64,000 bases of DNA from Lathyrus oleraceus (GCF_024323335.1 NC_066582.1:92934944-92998943); one strand, 5' to 3'. Positions 48,301-60,735 are shown, counted from the first letter of the stretch. Numbers and translations are program-made. The notes: generated from the sequence alone by a model not told the origin.

Positions 48301-48421
48301 CTGTTTTAAGTCTCTAATTTTTGCCTGGATCGCCCTTTCGGGTTTTTAATCCACCGAGACGCTCATTTTGGCCTAAGCCGCCCTTTCAGGTTTTCGACTT
48401 AGGGAGCTATTCTTTTCTTTT
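45310..48421 (-). other. Ogre D long 3' region with dispersed repeats
   Basis: 3.1 kb with no supported gene. From 45869 to about 46745 the word GAACATATCAAGGAT (with small changes) occurs ten times at 50-150 bp spacing. It usually follows ATCCGTCATCGGTTAGGAT and alternates with CCGGTTACTGGGTAGAAGAC. Beyond 46750 the repeats fade into GGGGA-rich sequence. It corresponds to 4674-7403 in Ogre A. Confidence 0.8.
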
Positions 48422-49450
48422 TTAGGCGAAGTATTTCTTGACTGCATCTACGGTCACAGGACGAGTGAACTCTTCACCATCCAAAGTTGTAAGAATCAAA
48501 GCACCACCTGAAAAGGCTCTCTTAACAACATATGGGCCTTCATAATTAGGAGTCCATTTTCCCCTAGAATCTGGCTTGAACGTCAAAATTTTCTTGAGCA
48601 CAAGGTCACCTTCTCTGAATACATGAGGTTTGACCTTCTTATCAAAAGCTTTCTTCATTCTCTGCTGATATAACTGACCATGACACATGGCAGTCAATCT
48701 CTTCTCTTCAATCAAATTCAGCTGATCAAACCTGGTTTGACTCCATTCAGCTTCAATCAATTTGGCTTCCATGAGCACACGCAATGAAGGAATCTCAACC
48801 TCTATGGGGAGCACTGCTTCCATGCCATATACAAGAGAGAAAGGGGTTGCCCCTATTGAAGTACGGACGGATGTATGATACCCATGTAAAGCAAATAGGA
48901 GCATCTCATGCCAATCCTTATATGTGACAACCATCTTCTGGATAATCTTCTTGATGTTCTTATTTGCAGCTTCAACAACCCCATTCATCTTGGGTCTGTA
49001 GGGAAAAGAATTATGATGTGCAATCTTGAAGTCTTTGCAAAAATCTTCCACCATATTGTTATGCAAGTTCGATCCATTGTCAGTAATGATCTTACTTGGC
49101 ACACCATAACGACATATGATCTAGATCTTGATACACCTTACAACAACTTGCTTGGTTACATTTGCATACGACTCCGCTTCAACCCATTTTGTGAAGTAGT
49201 CAATTGCCACTAAAATGAAACGATGTCCATTCGAAGATTTGGGCTCAATCATCCCAATCATATTAATCCCCACATGGAGAAGGGTCATGGGGAAGAGATA
49301 ACATTTAAAAGTGTTGGAGGAACATGAATCTTATCAGCATAAATTTGACACTTGTGGCACTTCTTCACAAATTTGCAATAGTCAGATTCCATTGTCAGCC
49401 AATAGTAACCTGCTCGCAACATCTTCTTCGCCATTGCATGTCCATTGTCA
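48422..49450 (-). pseudogene. Ogre D integrase
   Basis: The clean block 49102-48422 holds catalytic D (IITDNGSNL) and E (VEAANKN), then the integrase C-terminal region (MEAVLPIEVEIPS ... AVKKYFA). Upstream (49103-49450) the first catalytic D and the zinc region are recognisable only across frame changes. Confidence 0.85.
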
Positions 49451-50317
49451 GCCTCAACAAGTCCGCTTCGTGTCTATCCACACATCTGAGCAAAACCATG
49501 TCGAAGTTTCTCTTGTACAGTATATCACCATTCAAGTAGAAATTACCGGCTAATCTTCTCAAAGTCCTCTTATCTTTCAAATATGCCCCAGGCGGGTAAA
49601 TCTGACTTTGGAGGAAACATTTGATGTCGTAATACCATGGCTTCTCATCTTTGATCTCTTCAACAGCAAACACATGAGCTGGCCTATCAAGACGCATCAA
49701 AGATAAATTAGGAACTTCATTCCAATATTTTACTATAATCATTGATGCCAATGTTGCAAGAGCATCTGCCATCCGGTTTTCATCTTGAGGGATATGATGA
49801 AATTCAACCTTTGTAAAGAAATTTGAAATCCTCCTCGCATAATCTCTATACGATATCAAACCGGGTTGATTTGTCTCCCATTCACCTTTGATTTGATTCA
49901 CAACTAAAGCCGAATCACCGAAGACATCCAAGTACTTGATTATGAGATTCATGGCCTCTTCAACCCCCATAACGCAAGCTTCATATTCTACCATGTTGTT
50001 TGTACACTTGAAAGTCAATCTAGATGTAAATGGTAGATGCGTGCCTTGAGGAGTAATAATCACTCCCCAATGCCATTTCCATATTGATTAACAGCTCCAT
50101 CAAATACCATGCCCCAACGGGAACCAGGTTCTGGCCCTTCTTTAAGCAATGGTTCATCACAATATTTCATTTTCAAGTACAAAATCTCTTCATCAGGAAA
50201 ATCATACTGTACTGACTGATAATCTTCAATTGGTTGGTGAGCCAAATGGTCAGCCAAGATACTACCCTTGACTGCATTCTGAGATCGGTATTCGATATCA
50301 TACTCTGATAGCAACAT
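49395..50317 (-). pseudogene. Ogre D second (archaeal-type) RNase H
   Basis: FDGAVNQYGNGIG at the start, then EYEACVMGVEEA, GDSALVVNQ and HHIPQDENRMADALATLA, giving a D-E-D-D arrangement. A second RNase H after the RT-linked one is a feature of the Tat/Ogre lineage (established). A one-base loss at about 50060 breaks the frame inside the domain. Confidence 0.85.
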
Positions 50318-51850
50318 CTACCAACGGGCAATCCTCCTAGTTAAAGCATGCTTCTCAAATATATACTTGATAGGATAAATTTTGGATATCAACCAAGTGG
50401 TATGATTCAACATATACTGGCGTAGACGCTTAGCAGCCCAAGCCAATGCGCAACAAGTTTTTGCAAGCATAGAATACCGAGTCTCGCAGTCGGTGAATTT
50501 CTTACTAAGGTAGTAAATTGCAAATTCTTTCTTCCTAGTCTCATCTTGTTGACCAAGAACACAACCCATACTCTCATCAAGCACAATCAGATACATGATC
50601 AACGGTCTTCCTTCAACAGGTGGAGACAAAATCGGAGGTTCAAGTAGATATTCTTTGATACTATCAAAAGCTTTTTGGCAGTATTCGGTCCAATCATAAG
50701 ACTGATCTTTCCGAAGAAGCTTGAATATAGGCGCACATGTGGTAGTCATGTGGGAAATGAATCTGGAAATATAATTCAAGCGGCTGACAAAACCTCTGAC
50801 TTGCTTCTCAGTTTTGGGTGGAGGTATCTCTTGTATTACTTTGACCTTGGCAGGATCAACTTCAATACCCTTCTCACTGACAATAAAGCCCAACAACTTA
50901 CCAGAACGAACACCAAAAGTACACTTATTAGGATTCTAGCGGAGTTTATACTTCCTCAAACGCTGGAATAACTTCAACAAATGCTCAACATGTTCCTCCT
51001 GATCAATCGATTTAGCAATCATGTCATTGACATATACTTCAATCTCTTTATGCATCATATCATGAAAAAGAGTAGTCATTGCTCTCTGGTAAGTTGCACC
51101 AACATTCTTTAGATCAAAAGGCATCACTCTATAACAGAATGTTCCCCAGGGTGTAATGAATGTGGTCTTCTCCATATCTTCAGGTGCCATCTTGATCTGA
51201 TTATATCCGGAAAATCCATCCATAAACGAAAAGACTTTGAACTTAGCAGTATTGTCTACCAACATATCAATGTGTGGCAGAGGGAAATCATCTTTCAAAC
51301 TGACTTTATTCAAATCTCTATAATCGACACACATGCGGACTTTTCCATCTTTTTTCGGCACAGGAACAATATTGGCCACCCATTACGGATACTCATCTGT
51401 CACAAGAAAACCGATATCAATCTGCTTCTGCACTTCTTCTTTGATCTTCACAGCCATATTAGTATGCGTTCTTCTGAACTTCTGCTTGACCGACGGGTAT
51501 TCTGGCTTCAACGGAAATCTATGCTCCACAATCTCATAATCCAACCCAGGCATGTCTTGATAGGACCAAGCAAACACATATGAATACTCTCGAAGAAGAT
51601 CAATAAACCCCTTCTTAGCATCTGGACACAGTCGAGACCCAATCTTGACTTCCTTCACATCATCCTCGGAACCCAAGTTGACTAGCTCAATCTGCTCTTC
51701 AAACGATTGAATAATTTTTCATCTTGCTCAAGAAGACAAGACAATTCCTCACTCACTTCCACATCACTTTCTTCCTCGGCCGCAAACACAGGAAATTCAA
51801 ATTTTGGAGAACGAGAAGGATCATTGTATTCAATGGGGTTCGGAACCAAC
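50318..51850 (-). pseudogene. Ogre D RT and gypsy RNase H
   Basis: Protease-RT linker, RT fingers and palm (VPKKDGKVRMCVDYRDLN), thumb, then RNase H (KEFAIYYLSKKFTDCETRYS). In-frame stops: TAA at about 51380-51382 (CAA expected before WVAN), TAG at about 50933 (Leu expected before NPNK), TAG at 50318-50320 (CAG expected before MLLSEYD). The catalytic YxDD reads YVND, losing one metal-binding Asp. A frame change also occurs near 51695. Confidence 0.9.
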
Positions 51851-52102
51851 CTGCATAATGATTTGATATTTTGATTTTAGAGAAGTGAATTTGTGACCAA
51901 ATATTATGCAGATGGACAATTATATTGTTTATTTATGTTTTTTGTGATTACCATTTTTAGAATAAAGCAAAAAGTAAAAACAAACATAAAAGATGTGGAT
52001 GAATAGAATTAATTTTATGGATGATCAATTTAAAATGCCCAAACAATGTTCACTTCTCCCTTAGGCATAGGAGAAGGATTTTAAAAATATAAAAGCAATT
52101 AC
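51851..52102 (-). other. Ogre D intron
   Basis: 252 bp. Minus-strand donor CTAA|GTAATTG at 52102 and acceptor TTATGCAG|GTTGG at 51853/51851. As in A, the gag-pro stop (AAG TAA) spans the donor, and joining keeps the frame. Confidence 0.82.
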
Positions 52103-52232
52103 TTAGATCGATGCAAAATAATAGAAATATCAACGGCAATCCAATTGTTACATGTCCCTCCATGTGTTACAAAGTTGGTGCAATCTTCTTCTTCATCATC
52201 CTCTAGCACAACAGCTAAGTGTTGTTCATTGC
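52103..52232 (-). pseudogene. Ogre D end of gag-pro, cut by Ogre E
   Basis: The last ~43 codons of gag-pro: CNNWIAVDISIILHRSK, matching CNNWVAVDIPTVVHKST in Ogre A. Interrupted at 52232 by the plus-strand LTR of E. Confidence 0.85.
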
Positions 52233-53364
52233 TGTAAGACCCCAATTTTGTCCCTAAGATCCCTCATGGCATCATAGCATTGCATTGCATAGCCTCAAGG
52301 ATCATTGAGCATCTTGGCTTCCTTTACCTTTGGGTAAGGATCCCTTGTGAGTGATTTGAGATCACCAAGCATGCTTGCATTGTATATCATTGCTTTTCTC
52401 ATTTTGTTTGCTAACCAAAAGCACAAAAATATGTCATTAACATTTGTTACTTGTAGCTGAAGCAATCACAGGTCAAGCACTTCAAGAGCATCCTTTGTGC
52501 AAGAGCTGAGATATTTTTCTTGAGATAAGGACCACATGATCATTCTAAGGAGCTCATATGAGCCAGGATTTCATTTTGAAGCAAGTTCCCCAAGTGGTAA
52601 AGGCTCAAGTTCATCAAGGCATTTCCAGGTCATCTGAGGACCAGAAAGTCAACTGTGCAGTCAACTGAGGACTTTGAGGTTGGGGAGATAAATTTAAACA
52701 CCTCATTCATGTTAAAACAAAGTCCATTTGTCATTCTAAACATCTATCTTGAAGATTTTGAAGTCATGTCAAAAGTTTCCAAAAATGGAAAATGACCTGT
52801 AATTTCAAGTTTCCAAAAATGGCAAGTTTTAGTCCACATTCAACTTGACTTTCCAACATCAAAGAAGTTTCAAATGGATTTTTAGTGAACATGAAAGTTG
52901 TAGATCTTTGTCTCCCCTTTCCAAAAAGTCCTAATTCATGTCCATATGATGAATGGTTGAGAGGTTATGGCCAAATGATCACAAGGTGTGCATGGAAGTT
53001 CAAAGTGACATAACTTTTGATTCAAAGCTCCAATTTGGTCCATTCTTTTTGAAAAATGCTCCTCATGACCATTAATTTTCAAATGAACCATTGCCATGCA
53101 TGAAAAAGTGTGTATGATCATCATTCCTCAAGTGTTCATTTTGGAGGGAATTTTCACAATTCAAAATTGGCTTATGGTACAATCAAATTAATGTTCAAAT
53201 CATGATTATGGGATAATATGGAGTGATTTCAGCTCTTTGCATGGTACTGTTCACGTGGGACATGGCATGCTAAGCTCACTTGTGCAATTTTGCAATTCAC
53301 CTCACAGCTTCCTAATCTTGATTAGCCATTGCCTAATTCCAATTTCAGTGTGATTAGTGGACCA

Positions 53365-53370
53365 TATAAA
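53365..53370 (+). promoter_or_regulatory. TATA box of Ogre E LTR
   Basis: CATATAAAAGCC, an excellent TATA match in the plus orientation, with pyrimidine-rich sequence and CTCTCTCTTCG about 80 bp downstream. The likely element promoter. Confidence 0.65.
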
Positions 53371-55719
53371 AGCCAAACCCTAATCTCATTTGCCAGAAGA
53401 ACAAAATTCAGATCTCAAATTTTCAAATTCCCTCCAAATTCTCTCTCTTCGAAATTCATTGTTCTTCACATAATCCTTCAATCTCTTTGCATATTCTTAC
53501 TCCTGGTGTAATTCTGAGCGAGATCCAACCATTGTTCGTGGCAATTGAGCAAGATTTCGTGCAGATTCAAGTGCATCACATGTTAATGGTAGCTTGAAAT
53601 TGAACTGGATCTAGGTGATTTCAACTGTTAATTCTTGCACAAAGCTTCAAGGCATAAGCATAGGAAGAGATCTGGAGAGTTTGAGAGCCTGAGGACACGA
53701 ATTTAGAGCACTGCATTTCAAGTAGGTGAAAATTTCATCATCTCTTTTTGCCAATTTCTTGTTATAGAATGATAGATCTAACTTAGCTGAGCATGCTGAT
53801 ATGTTTAGAATTGAAAATGGATGAATAATGAACTTGTTATGTGAACTTTCAGTTTGAGATCCAAAATGTTTTTGCTCGATCCGTAGAATCCATGAGGTTT
53901 TAGGTTGTTTTAATGTGATATTCATGATCTATGTTGCAAGAGCTTTCGAACCATGTATAATTTTTCAAGATCTGGAAATTTTTTCGTGATTCTCCGCCGG
54001 AGACGGCCGGAGAAGACGACCGAAACTACTGTTCCGGCGTCTGGTTATGTTCCTAGGGTTCGCGCCATGTGGCGCTGACTGTGTCGCTTGCTTGGCTGTT
54101 TTATTGGTTGCTATGCTTTTGACCTTTGCCTGCGTGTGTTTGACCGCTTGCGTGGCTTGCCACATAATAAATGAAACGATGCGTTTCATATCCAACGCTT
54201 CTTGCCCTGTGTAGCGTGCGTTCGATCCTGGCTTGTGTACACATGCTGATTTAATTTGATTTTCTCATGTATCCTTAGAGTGCGTGTTCGAGTCCTGGTT
54301 CATGTCTTTGCTGGATTTTATTTGAATTGACATTTCCCTCCTTTTCATGTTTAATCCATTTTATTTCTTCAACTTTAAAAAATCATAAAAAATAGCAAAA
54401 TGCTTCAAATTGACTCCAATTTTTTTTCACAATCTTGTTTTGATCTCTAATTTTTTATAGCTTTATTTTCATGATTTGTTTGTTTTTGGATTTTTATTTT
54501 GGAATTTTTGATTGAACCTTGTGCCAATTTGATATGCTATGTTCATTGCTTTGTGAAATGCTATGTGTTGATCCAATTGATTTGAATTTTTGCATACTTG
54601 ATCTTCTCATGTGGTATGAATTATTGAGCACTGGTTTGAATTTTTTATCATATGCTGTCATTGTTTTTGACACATGAAGATGTAGTGTGACAATTTGTGT
54701 CACATTTTGGATGTTGCATTTGTGCATTTTTGTTCATCTATCATTTTAACTCTTCTGGATTTGATATTTTGTACATTGTTTGTTCATAACATGCGGAATC
54801 CATATAAAAAATTTCATAGTCATTGCTTGCTTTTCTGATTTGATTTGGATTTTCTAATTTGGATGTCCATTTTTTGCTCCTTTGCTTGCCTTTGCTTTAG
54901 CATGATCATTTGAGCTACTTGATTTGTGAATGGATGTTGGTCCTTTTGAGGACATTTTATTGATTGTTTGAACTTGCAATATGCAAAAGATTGACTTCTG
55001 TTTTGATCATTTGGTTTGATTTTGAACCTAGTCTTTGTACTAGTTGTTTTGTACATAACTAATTGTGCTTTGTGTTTCAGGTTTGGACATTTAGCATTGA
55101 TGGTTGGATTTGGTCTCACCTTGTGAGATGCAAATACCTTTGAGTACTAACTATTATTGTTTTGTAGGTCAATTGATGTGATGAAATCATTTGAGTGCTT
55201 GCACTTGTGCCTTGCATTGTGTATAATTGTTGGAAAGTTCCACTATTTGTCTGTTGGTTTTCTGAATGCCATATTAATTGTTTGGCTTTTGTACAGGTAC
55301 ATTAGTTGCTTGCTTTTAGCTCTTGCTTAAGCCTTGGATTGTGGTTGATACACCACTTAGGTAGCTATTCTCTTACTCCATGTAGTCTGGAAGTCCTGTC
55401 ACCTTTTTGGCAGGCATTTGCTGAAGTCCTCCTTAAGAGGTTCTGTTTGTGTTTGTTTACAGATTGTGCCAAAGACCTCCAAGTGAGGCATGTTACTTGA
55501 TAAGTCCTCCTAAGTGAAGAGGCAATTGACGGATAAAAGGGATTTGTAGTCAATCCCCCATTATTCAGTGTGTCGTTCATTATGCTCGCACTACATGCTG
55601 ATGCTCCTGAACATGAACCCAAGATCATTTGTCCAGTGTCTGTCAAGTGGAATAGGATCCCTCTTTCTGGATCCCCACGCTTTCTTTGTCATTGAGCTCA
55701 CCCAGGCCATGGTTAAGAG

Positions 55720-58113
55720 TGTAACGCCCCGATTTTTATTAAGTGTTATTATTATTATTTTTATAATGTTTGCTTTATAATTATTTCGGTAAAAGTTTTT
55801 ATTGTGTGTTAATATATTATTAGAGTTTAATTATGAGAATTATGGTATAATAGCTATTGGGCCTAGTGGTGTATATAGTAATTAAGGGAGGTGTAACAAT
55901 TAAGCCCATTAGTTAGTTTTTATTTAATTAAAACAAAGAATAGAAATAGAATAGAAATAGAAAGAAGAGAAATAGAAAGAAGTAGAGAGAAGGAGGAGAA
56001 AAGAGAAGAAAAGAGAGAAAAGTTAGGGTTTGGAGGAGGAAGAGGAAATTGGAGAAGAAGAGCATCATCTTGATCAACCCAAGCTTGCTAGAACACTATA
56101 GAGTAACTCAATCATCATCTCTAAGGTAAGGGTGTGAGTTATCATTTCCTATAATTATGAAAATGATGGGTTTTATGTGGGTAATGGTTGTTAGAGGATA
56201 TTGTTGGGTTTTGATGTTGTGATTGGATTCCTTGCTTTGAAAATGTTGTTTGTGTTCTTGATGTAGTGTTGATTGTTTGTGATTATTGAACATGTATCAA
56301 TTCTTTGCAAATGTTAGGGTTAGGTTTAGAAGAATGATAAATAACATTGTGTGTTGTGTTGTTGTTGATGGTTTGGGGTTGATGTATGTTGTGAAAAATA
56401 TGCTATTGTGTTGATGAATCAAAATATGAGTAATTTCACAAATTGTGAATTTAGGAAGTGTTGGAAATTAATTGAATAATGTTTAGAATGATGAAATAAA
56501 AGTTAAATTGTGGTTAGAATGGCTTTGTAATATTGAAAATATTGTAGTTCGTTGAATTCTGAGAATGAGACTTTTTACGGAATCGAAATCGGAGGTCCGG
56601 AAGGTATTTAACGGTCAAAAACGCATTTTCTATGTTTCCTGCTAAATTCGGGGCGCGAAGGAGAGTTCGCGGCGCCAACTGAGTTGAAAACATAATTCTT
56701 TTGTAAACTTCAAAAAGTCATAACTTTTGAACCGTAACTCCGTTTTGGTCCCCGTTCGAAGCGTTGCGAAGCTTATGAAATTTTCTACATGTAGTTGATG
56801 TTTATAGGCCATTATAAGGGCTTATTTTAATAAGTGATTATTTTGGAAAAGTGATTAATAATTGATATAGTAGGAAGCCTATTTGATTAATGAGGAATAC
56901 CACTTAACTATAGTGTGTAGGTGTGCGATGTAAATAAACATAGCATGAGGTTGAATTACCTAAGAGATTGTATGATGAAACAATTGATTGTGATGAATAT
57001 TCTCATTTGTTTTATATATAAACATATGTATGAATGTTGGTGAAGATGATGTTGTGTGAATGCTTTTATGCATGTGAATGGTGACGTGGCCTAAATGGCA
57101 ATAGCGACGTGGGCTTCGGCCATTGTGATGAGTTATGTTGTTGCGATGATGATTTTGGTGTATGTGTATCATTTATCATGGAGTCACCTACATTTGCATA
57201 AGCGACGTGGCCTTTTGGCAATAGCGACGTGGCCTTTTGGCAAAAGCGAAGTGGGCATAAAGCCTTGGCCTTGATGGCAAAGCGACGAGTCGGTACCGCA
57301 TAGCATTTGCATAGTTGAGTCACATATGTTGGTTATGTTTATTTCCGCATTTTGTGATAATTGTTGTTATGTGACGGTTTATGATGTGCGGTGATATTTT
57401 GCGATGATGCGATGAATCGTAATGTTTTATGATGGATTGATGAAATGTTAAAGTGATGAGATGCTATGATGTAACATTGATGTTGTGGATGGTTATTGAC
57501 TTTGTTTATGATTAAATACATAAGCATTCAAGTGAAGGATTGTGCGATGTGGTAACAATATTTCTAACTTTCCGAATTTACTTATATATTGCTTATCATT
57601 ATCTTGATTATATGATTTGAGTATCTCACCCTTTTGTTGTTGGCCGTTACCTTTATATTGGTAACGTGCAGGTGCTCCGCATTGAGAGGAGGATAGTGGT
57701 AGCACACATTTGGCGTCATTACTCTAATTTAGGATTGTAACACTCAGGGGTTAATGAACGCTTTTCATGATTTTGATAGTAACAATGCCCTTTTGTATAT
57801 CATTGTATATGATAGTTGTGATGGGCATTTGTTTGCTTGTTTTCTTTTGAATGTGTAAATGTACGACTCAACTTAATTATCTAAATGATTTCCGTTGCGA
57901 TGTTTTGTGTATTGCTGCTATATGGACTAGGTGAATCCATAAACAGTGTTGTTTATTATTTAACAAGGACTAAGTGGATCCTTGCGCAATTGCCGTGTTG
58001 TGTAATTTGTTTAAGTGTTGATGAAATGATATATGTGATGCCTCAATTTTGTGTGAAATTTGTTTACTCTGATTTTTAATTGAATTTACGACGGGTAGAA
58101 TTGGGGTGTTACA
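55720..58113. mobile_element. Solo LTR H, Tekay-type gypsy
   Basis: 2394 bp, TGTAACGCCCC...GGGGTGTTACA, flanked by perfect AAGAG duplications (55715-55719, 58114-58118). It contains no gag, pol or primer site. It shares the TTTTTACGGAATCGAAATCG block with the LTR of G. Best explained as recombination between the LTRs of a full element, leaving one LTR. It carries a TATATAG word at about 55872 and GACGTGG repeats at 57083-57232. Confidence 0.9.
57083..57232 (+). repeat. Four GACGTGG motifs in solo LTR H
   Basis: At 57083, 57106, 57204 and 57226, within AGCGACGTGGCCTTTTGGCA-type units; decayed versions continue to about 57290. Confidence 0.85.
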
Positions 58114-59437
58114 AAGAGCATGAGGTCTCATCCTCATTTCCTACTTTGATCAACTTCACCCTAACTCTCAATGTTAGTGGTTAAGAGCTATTGTCTACCC
58201 TTGTACAGTTTTGACTTGTTTGTCGAGGTTGATATGACCCCTCTTGACTAAAGCCCATCCATTGTTTGAAGCCTCTTGTTTGTATATAGTGTGTGATGAT
58301 TGCTTACTTGTGAACTTTTGATGTGTTTGCTTTTGATGCTTATTTGTTTGTTGTTTGGAGTCGGGTGTAAGTCCATCTATTGGCATTCTGTTTCCTTTTA
58401 TTTGAGGATCTCTTATGAGACTTGTTGATTGCTTATGCTTTGTGCTTGCTTATTCCAAAGGATGGTACTTGCTTGGATCATCACTATGATCTCAAGAAAG
58501 GAACACCTAGTGTGATTGCATTGCTTATCCCTCACCTTTTGACTTAACCTTCCTTTCCATCTTTTAACCCAAACCAAATCTTGTTTGTGCAAACATTTGA
58601 CTTTTGTTTTCAACATTAGAAACCTAAGCCTTATGCTTTTGATTTTCAAACTTTCTTTTCATAATACTCATTTTGAATTGAATCTTTAAGTCAACTTTAA
58701 CCATTTTTGTACATACTTCTAATTGGTAAATATAACCCATTCAAATCTTCTTTTGTGGTTTCAATGATCACTTTCTTAATCAAATTTTCCATAACCTTTT
58801 GCTATTAAGTTTGAGTTATCTTTGTGGTAGATGTAATACTCACCTTTGTCCTTACTGATGGACAATGAGCCTTCCATGCTTATTATAGGGTTAACCCCTC
58901 ACTAGCATGTCGAAGCTATCCTCACATGGTGGACTTGTGGTTTTTCAGGTTGAGTTTTCTCCCTTTGATAACAAAAGACCTTAAGGCTTTTAGACCAATC
59001 AATCCACTCATTTTGAAATTTTTACCCCGAACTACGAGGTTTTGATCCTATCTTTTTTAAGATGGTACGTAGGCAATGGGTTTTATCCATCCAAACACAA
59101 AATGTAAATAAACTTGTATATTCTTTTCTCATTTCTTCAATCATGTTTGCACAAATAAATTTCACAAAAACAAATAACCTTTGCAACAAGCGTGAGAAGG
59201 GCTCCCTAGGAGTACCTAGGATGTTTTGGGTGCCTAACACCTTCCCATTGCATAACCAACCCCCTTACCCAGATCTCTGTCTCTTTTACTAGTTTTTGTA
59301 TAAAACTTTTAGGTTTTTGTTCGCTTTCTAACCTTTCCTTTGGATAAATAGAAGTGCGGTGGCGACTCGACTTTGTATGATTTACCTTGGATTTAGTCAA
59401 TATCTCCAATGGTAACGAATACACCGCTACAGAAAAG

Positions 59438-59454
59438 TGGCGACTCTGCTGGGG
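59438..59454 (+). other. Ogre E primer binding site (tRNA-Arg type)
   Basis: TGGCGACTCTGCTGGGG, six bases after the LTR end, identical to Ogre A. Confidence 0.9.
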
Positions 59455-60351
59455 AAATAAAATTTTCCTAGTGGGTTTTTGCCAACTTTTCACACTTGTT
59501 GTATATTTGTTTTGTGACATATTTTTGTGCAATTTGGGATTACTGTATTGTATGTAATGATTGAATTGCTTGATATATTAATTACTTGTGTGCTTGGTGA
59601 TCTTTGTGAGATGAGTTCTATACCCGAACTCGAGTGCACTTAGGATAGGAGAATGGCATAGTCTTGTCGACTTGTGTGGAGTTATTCCTTAGCAAGTTGA
59701 CTTGCGAGTCCATTCACTTGGTGGAGGTCATGTTGGGATCAATAATGTCACACAAGTAAGTTGTGGTTCGACATTACTCTTTCCAATATGTGCCTTAGAA
59801 GCCAAGGACCTTAGTTTACCAAACCCATCTTGGCCTATTTTTAGGACGTAGTGCGGAGGTCGTTCAAATGTAAGATTTGATACGATTGTTATGCGATACT
59901 ACACTCATAAGAGTCTCTCTTGAGAATATTTTTGGAATACGAGTATTCGTTTCTCCAATAATATCTGAAAGATGGGATGATGACTATGGGAACCTCTTGT
60001 AGAACATGTTTGGCAGGTTTAAACCCTAGTACACTCCCTTTGGGTGGTTCTTAACCGAAACTCCATGCTCGTGACGTATAACAAACCCTTGATTCATGGT
60101 TGATTCGTTCATATATCCTTAATATCAATGGAACTTGGGTGTTGATAAGGTGTAAACCATAATCCACCAAAATGGATGATTGATATTAAGGATAATATGA
60201 TCCACCCCATGACCTTTGTTTGGTGTGCTTTGCTTGATCCTTGAGTGTGATTGTTGCATTCATGCATTCATGCACCCATTTGCATTCATATCATCAAAAA
60301 ATAAGAAAATTTTCAAGGAACTTAAGGGGTTTATTTGCAAAATTTTCAGAC
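59455..60351 (+). other. Ogre E 5' leader
   Basis: Non-coding leader up to the ORF1 start, collinear with the Ogre A leader. Nothing else seen in it. Confidence 0.75.
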
Positions 60352-60735
60352 ATGGAAAAACAAAGAAGGAATACAAAGAAGTACAACTTCAGGCAACCAG
60401 ATCTGGAAGAGTTAAGGAATTTGACATCCTATGTACTAGATCCCTTGGTTTTCAAGGCTCGTTTTGGGAAGCTTCTGCCTCTTCTGACTACTCAGGTTGA
60501 TGAGGAATTGATGAGCGTGTTGGTGCAGTTTTATGATCCTTTGTATCGTTGCTTCTCTTTCCCGGATTTTCAGCTTCTGCCTACCCTTGAGGAGTATGCC
60601 TATCTTGTGGGTATACCTATCCTGGATCAGGTGCCGTTCAGTGGCTTAGAGAGTAGCTTCGTGCATCTTATCTTCCTGTGGCTCGAGCTTCTAGGGATCC
60701 ATAGGATGATTATTTTCCTTTTCTCTTGTACTTGA
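60352..60735 (+). pseudogene. Ogre E ORF1, internally deleted
   Basis: Start MEKQRRNTKKYNFRQPDL at 60352, in frame with the conserved block FKARFGKLLPLLTTQV ... EEYAYLVGIPILDQ. After GLES (about 60655) the DNA jumps to the far 3' end of ORF1: bases CTTCGTGCATCTTATCTTCC match Ogre A at about 12552-12571. The frame after the jump is wrong, so about 100 normal residues are followed by a short foreign tail. Most of ORF1 is missing. Confidence 0.85.

Larger units (their letters stand above)
40640..52232 (-). mobile_element. Ogre D, minus strand, 3' two-thirds visible
   Basis: 3' LTR, purine tract, 3' region, pol and the end of gag-pro; interrupted by Ogre E at 52232/52233, with the rest beyond the window. 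The outer LTR end TGTAGTGG follows ACGTG (40635-40639), the likely TSD half. It belongs to the same Ogre family as B and C by LTR similarity, distinct from A/E. Confidence 0.9.
52233..59431 (+). repeat. Ogre E 5' LTR (contains solo LTR H)
   Basis: Starts TGTAAGACCCC and ends CACCGCTACA. 7199 bp, or 4800 bp once H and one AAGAG copy are removed. Its first ~150 and last ~130 bp closely match the ends of the Ogre A LTR in reverse complement. TATAAAAG at 53365 is followed by a leader-like ACCCTAATCTC stretch. Confidence 0.9.

Noticed and set aside
55885..58079. Solo LTR H as a short complete TRIM element
   Set aside because: No internal direct terminal repeats, primer site or purine tract between its ends; a single LTR with TSD explains it.
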